A DNA stretch of 35,835 nt from Chara braunii (taxonomy: Eukaryota > Streptophyta > Charophyceae > Charales > Characeae): assembly GCA_003427395.1 (NCBI GenBank), contig BFEA01000368.1, positions 164,728 to 200,562 on the forward strand, read 5' to 3'. Position 1 is the stretch's first letter. Every line of letters starts with the position of its first letter. Under the pieces are notes generated by a model. The model did not search any database. It was given only the letters and a program-made list of their open reading frames with translations, and was not told the origin of the DNA. Below, piece after piece: positions 1 through 10,297 of the stretch. Both the position numbers and the translations under genes were made by a program.

Positions 1-523
1 AGTCTACTCCTGGGTTCTCCTACTGGACTACTACGGGTATGAAGGATGGTTACGAGTTCTGATGATATTGGAGACAGCAACATTGAGACTGTAGGGTGAG
101 GACTACTTTTGGGATCTGATTTCATCTACCTCTGAAGATGTACCTTGACATTGTGAGATCGATATCTGAGACACTGTGAGACTCTGTGTTCGCGACATTT
201 CGGATTTGCGCTACTCTTGACATGTCAAGATACTATCTTTGGAAATATTGAGTTGACATCATCTTCCCTCTCCTTTTCCCTCGTCTCTTCTCTCCCTCCA
301 TTCGTCCGTGTATGCTCTCAGACCCTGGCCTTTCCTCTATGTCCAAGGCCAGGGCTTTCACACCACTGATGCATGATTGAGAGCATTCGATTGTAGTCCG
401 AGTCAGGTCAGAGTCAGTCCATGGGTATCAACTCTTCCGTTGTGTTTGTATTAACTTTGTATTATCTGGTCGGTTCTGGGAATCTGCGCCATACTTATGA
501 CTGTGTTTCACGAGTATGCAACA
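1..523 (+). mobile_element. Truncated LTR (3' part), same family as the gypsy element further right
   Basis: This segment aligns along its whole length with 12,801-13,328 and 24,532-25,055, the 3' two-fifths of the two LTRs of the full-length element. It shares the terminal ...GAGTATGCAACA end and the tract around the word CCAAGGCCAGGGCTTTCAC. The window edge cuts it on the left. After the CA end at 523 there is no primer binding site, so it is either the 3' LTR of an element lying outside the window or a solo LTR. It differs from both other copies by scattered substitutions and small indels, so it is an independent insertion of the same family. Confidence 0.9.
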
Positions 524-1828
524 CCTCGATAAGCCCTATTGGGTCCCTATTTGCAACAGGTCGGCCGCCCTAGGTGAAGGCAGGCTCGACAAACGACAAG
601 AGGCCTATTTTGGACTACTTCGCAACTGGGGGGAAATTCAGGCAGTTGCGCAGCGCCAGTTTGGTTGAAGGCGCCCAGGCCCTGGCCTCCTTTATCAAAT
701 GTATCTAAGTCAGACCCTGGGCGAGATACGGAACATGGACCGAACATAGGGCCCAGACAGTTGGACACGGTGTCGGCGCGAATACCCTTACAAGGGTATC
801 CGCCCTGGGTTTTGCAAGCGACAGAAAATAAGATTTGTTCAAAATTTGAGTATACTGTGCGAAGTTGCGGTTGTGTTTGGTTCGCGTTGACTGAATGGAT
901 GACTGGAAGTAGAGTGTATGGGCGCACAGGTTTGAGGCGCGCGTGATAATTTTCATTCTTGATGCTGTGGAGTCGGCGTTTCCGCCGGCAAAATTTTTGG
1001 CTTGGTTAAAACTAGGAAAGTTTTCTTTTGCACCAGCGTTCATACGGCATGCGTCATCAGAAATGGTTTTGCCTTAGGCAGTAATTGGGGCGTGCGAGAG
1101 GAAATTAGAATGCGAGCGGTGGCCTCCGCGCGGTAGATGCGGGAGGTTGACAGTCGTGGACAGAACCAGGCCCTATGAGCGGCAGACGCCATAGGTCGGC
1201 AGCCGTGAGTTTGGTCCGTAGGCGAAGGAATGACCTTGGGGTATTTTGGTAGGCCGCGTGCCGTGCGGCAACAACTTATATTGAATTTCACAGAAGTCCA
1301 TCTCAGCCCTGGGTACTAGCACTATTGGTAACAACATGGGATTTTCAAAGTGGCGGTACAGGGATCGAGGCCGGCGGCGATGGAGCGTTGGAGCGATTGA
1401 GGATACCAAGGGGTTGAGGGCCCGCCGAGGCTATCCCCCTCGGTTTTGTTGTCGACCACGGCAACGGGCGCCGATGGTCTCCCGTCCCCAAAGCACCGAT
1501 TTCCGGTGTTTGTTATTTTAGTTGCCGATCCTGTTTCCGGGACGCGGCACCAGCATCAGTACCTAGGTTGTTCGCGGGGTACCGCCCTGCGTGGGCTGAA
1601 GGGGCCAGCGGTTGCAATCTCCGCAAAGTGGCCGTCACGCCTGTCGAGGACCTTGAGTACGCGCCTTTTGGCGGGCCAGTTTGGGTTTCTGCGTATTCGG
1701 GATGCTGGCAATTTTTCCTATCCTGCCCGTTTGGAAACACGGACCAAGAAGTCGACGTGCATGCAGGCCTGTGGGTGATTAGCCCACGGGGCGGAAGAAA
1801 CCTGAGTGGCGGGGACACTCCGCGAGAG
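524..1828. other. Intergenic sequence, no gene recognised
   Basis: Open frames of 60-130 codons exist on both strands here, but they overlap each other. None shows a recognisable domain, transmembrane pattern or repeat. I see no RNA gene or mobile element ends. GC content is moderate to high and composition is not simple. Confidence 0.5.
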
Positions 1829-2025
1829 CACCATCCGCCAACCGAGGTCTGCAGTAGGACCCACGAGGTGGTGGAACAGGTCTGGGCGGCTGTGGCCGGG
1901 GTATACACCGCCCCCTAAACTCCGGCTGCTGCGAGAAGTGAGAGGTTTGTGTGTGAGCACGCTCATTGGGACCCTACGATGGGGAGCTGTGCTGCCCGCA
2001 CAGCGGGGCAAGGGAAATGCCCTAT

Positions 2026-2064
<39 letters not shown>

Positions 2065-2117
2065 TTTTCAAGTCTTGAAGTTCTTGCACAATTTATGGGT
2101 GCACCATCCGCCAACCG
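1829..2117 (+). repeat. Diverged direct duplication sharing CACCATCCGCCAACCG
   Basis: The 16-mer CACCATCCGCCAACCG occurs at 1,829-1,844 and again at 2,102-2,117. Both copies are followed by a related tract (GGTCT or AGTCT, then a GGTGGTG-like word and a CTGGGCG-like word). This points to an old duplication with a period near 273 bp. The (TTTA)n microsatellite lies between the two copies. No protein is evident. Confidence 0.55.
2023..2068 (+). repeat. (TTTA)n microsatellite
   Basis: About eleven uninterrupted TTTA/ATTT units. The run causes a YLFIYLF-type repeat in overlapping frames, which is not a real protein. Confidence 0.95.
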
Positions 2118-2288
2118 CAGTCTACTGTGTGAGGATTGAGTGTGAGTGTGCCCGGTTGGGGCCCGAAAAGGTGGTGAACCATGCCTGGGCGCAGTGGGGT
2201 CGGGCACACCAAGGGCGGACGCCGCTGCAGCGGCTGGTCACATGGAACCTGTCTCTGCTGCAGCCTCAAGGCTTTCACTTGAGAAGTT

Positions 2289-2522
2289 GCTACCACCACC
2301 AAGATCTGTACCTGAACCTGCTTTACCCGAGCCCGCACTATGGATTTTATGGGCCGGCCCAACTCCCTCCTATTCGACACGGTGCCAGGGGTACCAGTGG
2401 GGGGCTGCCGCAGTATTGGTTGTGCGGTGGGGCTGTCCCAGGGGTTGTTCCGTGGATACCTCCACTCCTCGGCCTTCAGAGTCCCTTTTGAAATATATGC
2501 TACTACCACCAAGATCTGCACC
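2289..2522 (+). repeat. Diverged direct duplication, period about 210 bp
   Basis: Nearly the same 24-nt word (GCTAC, Y, ACCACCAAGATCTG, Y, ACC) occurs at 2,289-2,312 and 2,499-2,522, in the same orientation. The flanks are only weakly alike. With the duplication just upstream, this suggests that 1.8-2.5 kb was built by repeated local duplication. Open frames through it (for example 2,146-2,538 and 2,340-2,657) are not recognisable. Confidence 0.5.
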
Positions 2523-2539
2523 GGACCCGCTTCACTAGG

Positions 2540-3199
2540 CTATATGCTGTTGGTTGTGCAACAGGCCCGGTGCCATAAGCCCGTAGTGATGCTAGGATGC
2601 CACTGCGACCGTGTACGGGTCGCATGCTACAGCGGTATCAGCCTTTGGGCTGATTGACTTGGCAGGTGCGTTGAAGTACTCTAAGCGGGCTTTCGACGCG
2701 TATGACTACCGATCCGCTGCCTGTGTCGAACTAGAGCCGGGCGGGGTACGGGTGAGTGCGCAGTTTAGCGCAGAAAGAAGGCAGAGGCAAGTGCAAAGGC
2801 AGCTGAGTGACGGGCACAGAGAAGCGGTAACAGGCATGGAGGGGGGCGCTGAGCAGAGAGGGAGTAGCCATGGACTGAGCGGGCGGGCACAGTAGGAAGG
2901 ATGAAAAGCAGCGTTGGGCAAACTGAGGCAACGCAGTGACGGGGGCTGAAGTTGGGAGGCGAGGCAGGGCCAAGGACAAGGGGCCAACGGCTCCCCTCCC
3001 CTATCTGTCTGTTTTTTTCTTTATTTCTGAGCTTTATTTTTTATTTTTTTTAGTGCCTTATTTTTTATTTTTCTCATTCCTTACTTTTATCCCATTTGGG
3101 GTACAGTCCGGCACCGGCCTTCGGGACCAGCTGGGAAGTCCAGCGGCCTAGTTCTGTGGATACACCCACGAACTGCCGGGACACTACTACCAAGCAACG
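2540..3199. other. Intergenic sequence with T-rich tract
   Basis: There is a purine-rich stretch (2,750-2,960) and a T-rich stretch (3,008-3,090). No gene was recognised. Directly upstream of the U6-like sequence I find neither a TATA box near -30 nor the plant upstream sequence element TCCCACATCG expected of a functional U6 promoter. Confidence 0.5.
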
Positions 3200-3291
3200 G
3201 TCCTTCGGGACATCTGGTAAAATTGGAACGATACAGAGGAGATTAGCATGGCCCCTGCACGAGTCTGGCTTGCATAAATAGAGAGGTCTAA
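3200..3291 (+). pseudogene. U6: U6 snRNA-like sequence, plant type, degenerate
   Basis: U6 snRNA is the catalytic core RNA of the spliceosome and is made by RNA polymerase III. The 5' stem-loop GTCC-TTCG-GGAC is intact. The segment AAAATTGGAACGATACAGAG and the word GATTAGCATGGCCCCTGC match plant U6 almost base for base, including the AGC catalytic triad. The conserved ACAGAGA box reads ACAGAGG. The 13 bases after CCCCTGC, which form the internal stem-loop, are almost wholly different although the length is kept. The end (GCATAAAT-GAGA-GGTC-AA) again resembles plant U6. There is no T-run terminator and no promoter. I read this as a U6 retropseudogene or strongly altered variant. The plant-type 3' end is one of the best clues to the organism's lineage. 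Confidence 0.85.
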
Positions 3292-3351
3292 CCCTCTCTT
3301 CGCTTGCTGTGGTGAGTGCCGTCCTAGAGGGTGAGGCAACGCCCACTAGTG

Positions 3352-3433
3352 GGAGGGTGGTAGCATAGATTAGAGAGGAGAAAGATAGTGCAGGAGGGTG
3401 GTAGCATAGATTAGAGAGGAGAAAGATAGTGCA
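3352..3433 (+). repeat. 41-bp tandem duplication
   Basis: Two head-to-tail copies (3,352-3,392 and 3,393-3,433), identical by eye, beginning GGAGGGTGGTAGCATAGATT. They lie 60 bp beyond the U6-like sequence. The identity suggests a recent duplication. Confidence 0.9.
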
Positions 3434-4816
3434 GGAGAGCGCAGTACCACGAGAAGGGGAGCAGCAAAAACAGCAAGAAGCGAAAGAGGAACGAACCTGG
3501 ACGTGAAGATTTGTTAGATACATGCGAAAAGGGAGGGAGACAACGAGGAGGTACTAGCTATGGTGGGAGATGAAGGATGCATGTCCCGCCGGTTTCATGT
3601 TGAAAGTGGGCGGGAGGAGGATGTAGACTGAGGTTTTCAGGGTGGGCGAACGAGAATCTGCAGTCAGATGGGAAGGAGGGTTAGTAGAAGGAGAGAAAGA
3701 AGAGAAAAATGGTGCGCGAAGGGGACGGGAGTACAGCTATGGGGGGAAGAGAAACGTCGATATTTCGCTCGATTCATTATAGAATCGAACGAAGTAAGAT
3801 GCTATTCTGGGGTTTTGATGATAGGCAAATCCAAATATGATGATAGTTTTAGCGCGGGGTTAGCAGAATGGGAGATTGGTGAAGAAGGGGCCGCGCGGAG
3901 CTATGGAGGAAGCGAAAAAGAAAGGGGAGGAAAAGAGCTTTCTCACTCGTTAATAGGCGGATTTGGGCAAGGGGAGATTGAAACTGGGGGTTTTTGGCCA
4001 TTGCGAGTTGAATGGGAACCTTAATTTGCCCAATGGATCCTTGGTTTGGGCGCTAGGAAGGTGATGGGCTGCGCGGAGCTAGCGAGCAGCCGGATCATGA
4101 CGGAGTGGAAGTTTGGAATCTCCCTCGATAATTAGCAGAAATAGGCGGATGATGGTGCGTTTCCGGGGTTTCTGGCTGCTGCGAGCTCAGTGGCGGTGTC
4201 GGATTTGATGAGGGGGGCAACGGATTTGGAGCTACAATGTGCAGAGGAAGCGTGAGTGGGGGGGATGCCTTAAAGGAAATGAATCTTCCCTTATTCCAGA
4301 GAAAGATTCGTTCTCTTTTTACACATTTAATTAATTTGGCAGCGGGGCCGCTCGCTGGCCCATGCTGCTACAGCTCGCTGTAATCATCGCCATGATTGCG
4401 ATCAGAGTCTTGCTGGTAGTGGCATGGCTGCCCCTCGTTGTCGTTGAAGCACGTACAACCTCGAGGCCACTCCTCGCGATTGTTCCTAGACCGGGCCATT
4501 GCTCCATGTAGTCGCGACTAAGATACAGATGACTGCTCGACATAGGCTACGAGGCCAGCCGCTGGGTTGGAGACTTCGAGGCCAGCCACGGGGTTAGAGG
4601 CTTCCTGCTTGGCCGATGCGATGCTCGCGGATCCTTGGAAGTAGCATCTGCAGTGTAAAAGACTTACGTGAAGTCACTGCATTGCTTATTCTATGGATGA
4701 AAGTTACGGTGTGTTATCTCTCTGCATGCATGGCCAGGAAACTGTGTACAGTTCCATGTCCTAGCAGAAGATTCGGTCTGATTCTGCTCATTTGGAGTAG
4801 CGGGAGGCCGGCCGTA

Positions 4817-4820
<4 letters not shown>
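3434..4820. other. Purine-rich intergenic sequence, no gene recognised
   Basis: The + strand is rich in A and G from 3,434 to 4,260. A 118-codon open frame at 3,668-4,024 (+) is rich in Arg, Glu and Gly, as expected from purine-rich DNA, and matches no family I know. I see no splice-flanked exons or RNA genes. Confidence 0.45.

Positions 4821-4896
<76 letters not shown>
4821..4896 (+). repeat. (GA)38 microsatellite
   Basis: An uninterrupted GA dinucleotide run of 76 bp. The open frames through it on both strands (Arg-Glu or Ser-Leu repeats) are artefacts of the repeat. Confidence 0.97.
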
Positions 4897-4900
<4 letters not shown>

Positions 4901-7806
4901 GCAGATTGCCTGTTGGACAACAACCTGCGTTTTGGGATCTTAATCAGTGCGTTACGGATTGCAGATTGTGCGGTTGGCTGAACTACTGCTGCTAAGAACT
5001 ATACTTGAATCGCACTACCATGGAGCACAGATGCTGCTCTTAGGCAAGAGGGGCACTGTTGTTGTTCTCAACGTTGGAATGGCTGATGTGTCCACACTTT
5101 GGTGTTGACGAGCTGCTAGGAGTTGCTGTTCACAGCCAGGGCAGGGGGAGCGTGTTAATTGCGGCTAGAAGAATGAGCGGGTATGTCTTCAGCCAAGCAG
5201 CTCGGCCATGCTGCGCCTCGGAGGCTTGTCTCACGTTCTGAGATTGCACTTTTCCGCCGGACCGGCCGGTTGGTGGGCAGTGGTATGCTGGGATAGTATA
5301 TGATTGCGAAGTAAAGCGAGATCAGGGAGTTGCCTCTCGCCGGGTACAGGGTGATGACTAATACTCAGGCTCAACAGGTGTATTTGGCCAGGTTCGAGCA
5401 GTTAGTTTATTTCCAGTTACCAGGTATGGATGATGTTGCATGATGGACTGACGGGTGTATCCTCTCGCATCCCGTGGAGGATTCACTCTTAATCTGCACA
5501 TAGGGGGAGTAGGCGTGTGTTGGCACGCAAGTGCGGGAGAACATCGGAAGCACTTACCATCTGGAGGGTGGTGGATGTCGGGCGAAGATGAGTTGCAAAG
5601 TAGAGTTGCTCGTTGTTATGAGCAGGCCGCTGGCGGGTGTATGGGTTCAGATTGAACATGAGGTTCGTTGCCAGTAGCGGGACACACCATTCACCTGATC
5701 ATCCTTCTGAGCAGAATGTTGCAAGTATAGGCGAGGCGACAGCCAGTCGGGCTGCTGATTGTTTTTTTCAGTGTATTGATCACTCGGCTACATAGGGGAG
5801 TCAAGAAAAAGGGGAAGCGGAGCTGCATATAGAGAGAAAGCGTCGGAGTAACGACGGTGCATCTTTCCGTGTTTAGGTTACAGATCCGTCCTGATTTTGC
5901 TCATTCTATCATTGGAACGGGCGTGAGGCCAACCTCGCTGTTGGAGACTTACCTGATGGCCGGTGCTAGCTTATAGTGTTGATGTCGGTACCCTCCTATA
6001 GGGGCGGTTATCTTCAGCAGTAGGATTGAGGTCGTGCTGGGATATTGCCACAGTGACACGCCGCTGCAGGTGGGAGTCCGCTTTTGCTCATGTTCCTAGT
6101 TACAGTCCAGACACTGCCTGCACTACATGTACTGTAGACGGAAGTAGCGTGAGGCCAGCACCGATCTGAGAATTTACTGGCTAACCTGTGTGTCCAAGCA
6201 GAGGGTTAGATAACCAGTGAGTAACGAGCGTACGGGCTAAGTAGTGAGCAGGCCCCAGCACAACAGACGAGCGAGTGGGGAAGCTAGGCGTATGGGAGGA
6301 AAGAACAAATAGAGAAGAAGCTTTGAGCTTTGGCTGGGGTGGCCTGCCTGGCCGACGTAGTAAGGATTGACAGGTTGAGCTTTCTTCCCTATTTCTATGG
6401 GTGGTATGAGCTATGAGAGATGCGTGTAAAGGAGGATGACAGCAGAGGAATCAAGCCGAGTAGGCAGTGCGGGGCTGGCGATCTGCAGCTTTTGCATGAG
6501 CATGCGCCCCTGTGGCTGATGCTGATCACCACTGTGTATTGTCGCTGCTGTCTACGGCATCCAGGCACGGATGACCGCAAGCTGCTGTCTGCTGCGGACT
6601 GTGCACAGACTACTATTGCGGGCTGATGTGGGTTGTGTACGGACTGCTACTGCGTATTTGGCACAAGCTGCTGCCGCGGGTTGAGCGCGGATTGCTGGCG
6701 ATTGCTGTTGTTGCCATGGGGACTCCGCTGTGTGTTGCTGCTATTGCCTGCTATTGATTACTATTATTACTACATACAGCTGCGGGCTGCTGAAAGCTGC
6801 TGTTGCCATGGGCCACCACTGGGTGCTGCTGTTGCGTCAACCGACTGTGTACGGGCTGCCGCTGTTGGTGGTTGCTGATGCTATAGTCTACTGACGGTGT
6901 AGTCCGTGGCCGCTGCTCTTGAGAATGCAACGAGTGTCGGGCAGACTGCGGCTGTAGCACGGTTATAGGCCTGTTCAAAAGTGGCTTTGGTTGCTGTTGC
7001 AGCACTCCAGTGAGACTGTTACAACTATTTGTCGCTGCGGCTGGATCGGGCTGCCGCAGCACACAGGCTGTGTCGTTGTGCCTTTGGGGGGCGGTTGCGG
7101 TGCCACCTGGCTGGGCACCTAGTACTCTGCTGTACTCACTTTGATGGCTTTCGCCGTGCTCCTCGCCATACACTAACTGCACACGGCTGTGGGGTCGGAG
7201 GGGTGAGCAGACCTTGCATAAGGCTATCGCAATGACTTGGAGGGTAGTCAGGGGGCCGGTACTCTGCGTTCGGATCGAGACCCGGCTAGTTCTGCTGCGT
7301 TACTGGCCACCATTGCGGGGCCCTCAGGCGCATGAAGATTTCAAGGCCCTCTCACGTGAGTTGAGTTGACCCTCTCTTGTATCTCGAGCGTTTGAGACCC
7401 CTCTCCTTCTATCCTTCTTAGTCTAAGTCTAGTCTGAGGTTACGAGAGGGAGGCGGCAGGCGGGATTGCAACCCGTAGGACCGCAGCAAGACCTTGTGGG
7501 AGGTCCACCCACCGATTGCGGAGCGCTGTCGGGACCCAAGCGGGGTTTTGGAGGCAGGGAACTTCAGGTATATTCTCGCTTGACGCGTGTGATCCCTTCC
7601 CCTATGTGCTATTCCCTGGGTATCTGAATAATGCTAAGTAAGGATATTACCTTTTGTTTTCTTATGTATATCAGGACATGTATTGCGAAAGGCTAAATGA
7701 ACAGATATATATGAGAGATCAGATATTCTTTTTGAGTGAATGCAGACAGAATGAACCGGGGGAAGGTGAGGTGAAGGTGTTACGTATGCTTTGACCGGGT
7801 CAACCC
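4897..7806. other. Intergenic sequence with a GCTG-rich stretch
   Basis: No protein domain was recognised. Between about 6,470 and 7,090 the + strand is rich in CTG/TGC/GCT words, giving Cys/Leu/Ala-rich frames that look like low-complexity translation. The word TCTTAGTCTAAGTCTA near 7,415 resembles the LTR tract TCTCAGTCTAAGTCTA (12,797 onward), so a decayed LTR remnant is possible but not supported over a longer stretch. Confidence 0.4.
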
Positions 7807-9020
7807 AAGGCTGGGCTCCTCTAAGTTGATGTGGGCTCAGTGCTATGCTTTATTTATGTTTGTTGGGCTGAATGTAAGATCTTTGAGGGCTGGGCCTATC
7901 CTAAGTTGGACGGACCAGTCGCTGTGTTTTTTTGGGGTTTCTGAACAGGAGGATGGGCACCCTAAGTTGGGATGTCTCGAAATCCTGATGTTTCTTTTTG
8001 GGTTGCTGAAAACATAATTGGGGATATTCTAAGTTGCGTAGACCGAGTTCTGTGTGTGTTTCTTCTGAGGGGGACACGGGCATAAGGCTGAGCATACCCT
8101 TAAGTTAGGGCAGCTCAGTCATAAGCCATGAACAAAATGGTCAACCAAAGTATAGAGATTTGATATATATTATATAAACTTATACCATCTGGCAGACCGG
8201 GCACCCTAAGTTGGGAAAGCCAGTCAGTAAGTCAGGTAGAACAAGAAGAGGAGAAAAGCGATGAAGAGTATAATGAAGGTAACCCGGGCAGGCTGAGCGT
8301 ACCCTTAAGTTAGGGCGGTTCAGTCTTATGCTCGTGACAATACAAAGGAGCAAAGAGTTAGTATAAACTTGTTTTATTTTCCCTTCTAAACACAAGGCAG
8401 GATTGGATGTCTCCCTAAGTTGGGTAGGTCTAATTATCTGCCTAATAAGAGAGAAACATATAAAGTTTGTGCAAGTATTTCAATGGTTGTTCATCTATAT
8501 TGTCGTTACGGAGGCTAAGCGTACCCTTAAGTTAGGGCCGCTTAGTCATACGTCATTGTACTTTGTTCAGACAGATCATGTCTTATGTACCTAAACTGTT
8601 TAAGCTAGCTAGGCGTACCCTTAAGTTAGGGCGGCCTAGTGATATGCTCTTGTCGGTGATGTTATGTAGGTTGGACGTACCCTTAAGTTAGGGCGGTCTG
8701 ACCATTCATCGTTCGTGCTTGTTTTAGGAAGGTTAGGCACACCCCTAAGTTGGGGCAGCCTAATCCTATGCCCTACGTAAACTTTGTATAAAGCTGGCTA
8801 GACATACCCTTAAGTTAGGCAATCTAGTTTTATGCTTCATGTCGTCAGTTAAGCAGAAGTCGGACGTACCCTTAAGTTAGGGCGGTCTGGTCATATGTTT
8901 TATGACTAGAGTTTATATGGTGTTGGGCATACCCTTAAGTTAGGGCAGTCCAGTTGTGTGTACTTTACTTGTTTACTTAGGCAGGTTGGACATACCCTTA
9001 AGTTAAGGGCCTTGTCTGAT
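7807..9020 (+). repeat. Array of sixteen 35-nt stem-loops with covarying stems
   Basis: The hexamer TAAGTT recurs at 7,822, 7,902, 7,963, 8,030, 8,101, 8,207, 8,306, 8,416, 8,528, 8,622, 8,684, 8,746, 8,811, 8,873, 8,936 and 8,999. In most copies it is the loop of an inner stem, CCCT/AGGG or CCCC/GGGG. Next comes an asymmetric 3x2-nt internal loop and an outer stem of 7-8 bp. Unit length is 35 nt in nearly all good copies (8,086-8,120; 8,291-8,325; 8,401-8,435; 8,513-8,547; 8,669-8,703; 8,731-8,765). The outer stems differ in sequence yet pair, including by G-U: GGCTGAGC/GCTCAGTC, GGCTAAGC/GCTTAGTC, GGTTGGAC/GTCTGACC, GGTTAGGC/GCCTAATC. The last seven units are spaced 62-65 nt apart; earlier ones 61-112 nt. 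A loose TATGCT-like word follows most stems. Units 1-4 and 6 are degenerate. I know no family with this structure. It could be a satellite derived from a structured RNA or from hairpin-forming DNA. Confidence 0.85.
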
Positions 9021-9416
9021 CCTATGTCATAAGTGAGGGGGGTTATTAAAGGGGAAGAACTGAATGATCTAACGAACTACTTGGGCAAATTGATGTGGGA
9101 TTGTGAGAGATGTTTGTTCATGTATGCTTGAAGGCTCTCACTTGGGACGTCTTTTCGATAGGTTAGTTGCTTTAGATGCTCTCCAAGTGCTGGAGCCATA
9201 GGTAGATCAGATAGATGATGGGAGGGAGAACTTGGGATGAAGATAGGACTGACCCTGCTAGGAGTTAGGATCAATGCTAACTCACAATCTCATCTAGAGG
9301 TCGTGCAGGCTATCATTGATCCTGAATCATCAAGCAAGTGTCAGAAGATAGTCCCAAGTATAATTTGCTTTGTCTTTCTGTCCTTTCAGCTTTGTATAAA
9401 TCTTGGCAGCATCCTG
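9021..9416. other. Intergenic sequence, no gene recognised
   Basis: AT-moderate sequence with short open frames only (60-70 codons) and no recognisable domain. It separates the stem-loop array from the next tandem repeat. Confidence 0.4.
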
Positions 9417-9610
9417 TTCCTACGGGAAGCGCTGCCGAAATTTCTACAAATTTGAAAGAGTTAGTCATTTTTTGAGCTTGTAGAAATTCTGAAAAGGCAC
9501 TTTCCCTACGGGAAGCGCTGCCGAAATTTTGTAGAATTTGGAGAGTTAGATTATTTTCAGCTAGGGGAAGTCTAGCAATCCATCCTGTTTAGGGGATATG
9601 TTGCCGGAAT
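9417..9610 (+). repeat. Diverged tandem repeat, period about 85 bp
   Basis: Copies begin near 9,417 (TTCCTACGGGAAGC) and 9,502 (TTCCCTACGGGAAGC), with a third, poorer copy near 9,582. Each carries a small TTCC-GGAA hairpin followed by GCGCTGCCGAAATTT. The 20-mer GGAAGCGCTGCCGAAATTTT at 9,511-9,530 occurs exactly, in reverse complement, at 15,553-15,572 inside the 54-bp repeat of the retrotransposon leader. It is therefore a dispersed repeat module. Confidence 0.75.
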
Positions 9611-10297
9611 TTCTTATATTTTTAGGTAAACATCAGAGGTTAGTTAGGAAGGTAGGATTATTTCTTGATCACTCAAGCATGGCTTGTGTACTGGTCTGTG
9701 GCCCTGTGCTGCATTGCAGGTCACCTTTATTCAGATTGATTCGAGGCTTGACTAGCTTCAAGCTGGTCCTACGAGGATCATTTTCTGTTATCCTTTGATA
9801 ACAGGTCGGTTTCCGGCTCAACTCTAATTCACTCTTGCCACTCAACCTAAAGGCTTTAGTCGTGTGATTTGATTTATTTGTTGTGTTTTTATCCAGACTT
9901 TAATTGAATGGCCATTTAATGAAGATGCTGAGTACTTTATTTTGAGAGTTGCGCAAAGAGTGAGGCTTATATGGCTAAAGCAAGGGGTGTGAGCGCAAAG
10001 AATGGTTGAAGTTGACCCCATGTAGTGTGTGCTCTGTTGATGTGGATTTTTTATGTGATTACAGGTATGTTCTGTGAACTAAAGTCCAGACTTGGTTTTG
10101 CGTACGATTATATGTGTGTATATATATTTGAAGGAAGCCACACCGTGATTGTGAGAGTGATCATCTTCTATCTCATAACTTTTATATCATGTTTCTTGTG
10201 TTCGCCCGACCCATTGAGGCCGCGCATAGTGATTAAGTAGGTGTTGCATTGAGAGAAAAAGGAAGATCCCCTTTGACCTTTTGCTTTTAGAGTTATT
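9611..10297. other. AT-rich intergenic sequence
   Basis: No recognisable gene. Open frames at 9,598-9,798 and 10,025-10,240 (+) are hydrophobic but short, lack any known family pattern, and look like chance frames in T-rich DNA. Confidence 0.4.

Noticed and set aside
3668-4024. 118-codon Arg/Glu/Gly-rich protein
   Set aside because: Composition follows the purine bias of the DNA, with no domain and no gene-like context.
4616-4981. Frame with an Arg-Glu repeat
   Set aside because: It is the GA microsatellite in translation, with unrelated short flanks.
7807-9020. CRISPR array
   Set aside because: The repeats are structured and spaced, but their stems vary, spacers are not unique 30-40 nt protospacer-like units, there are no cas genes, and the setting is eukaryotic.
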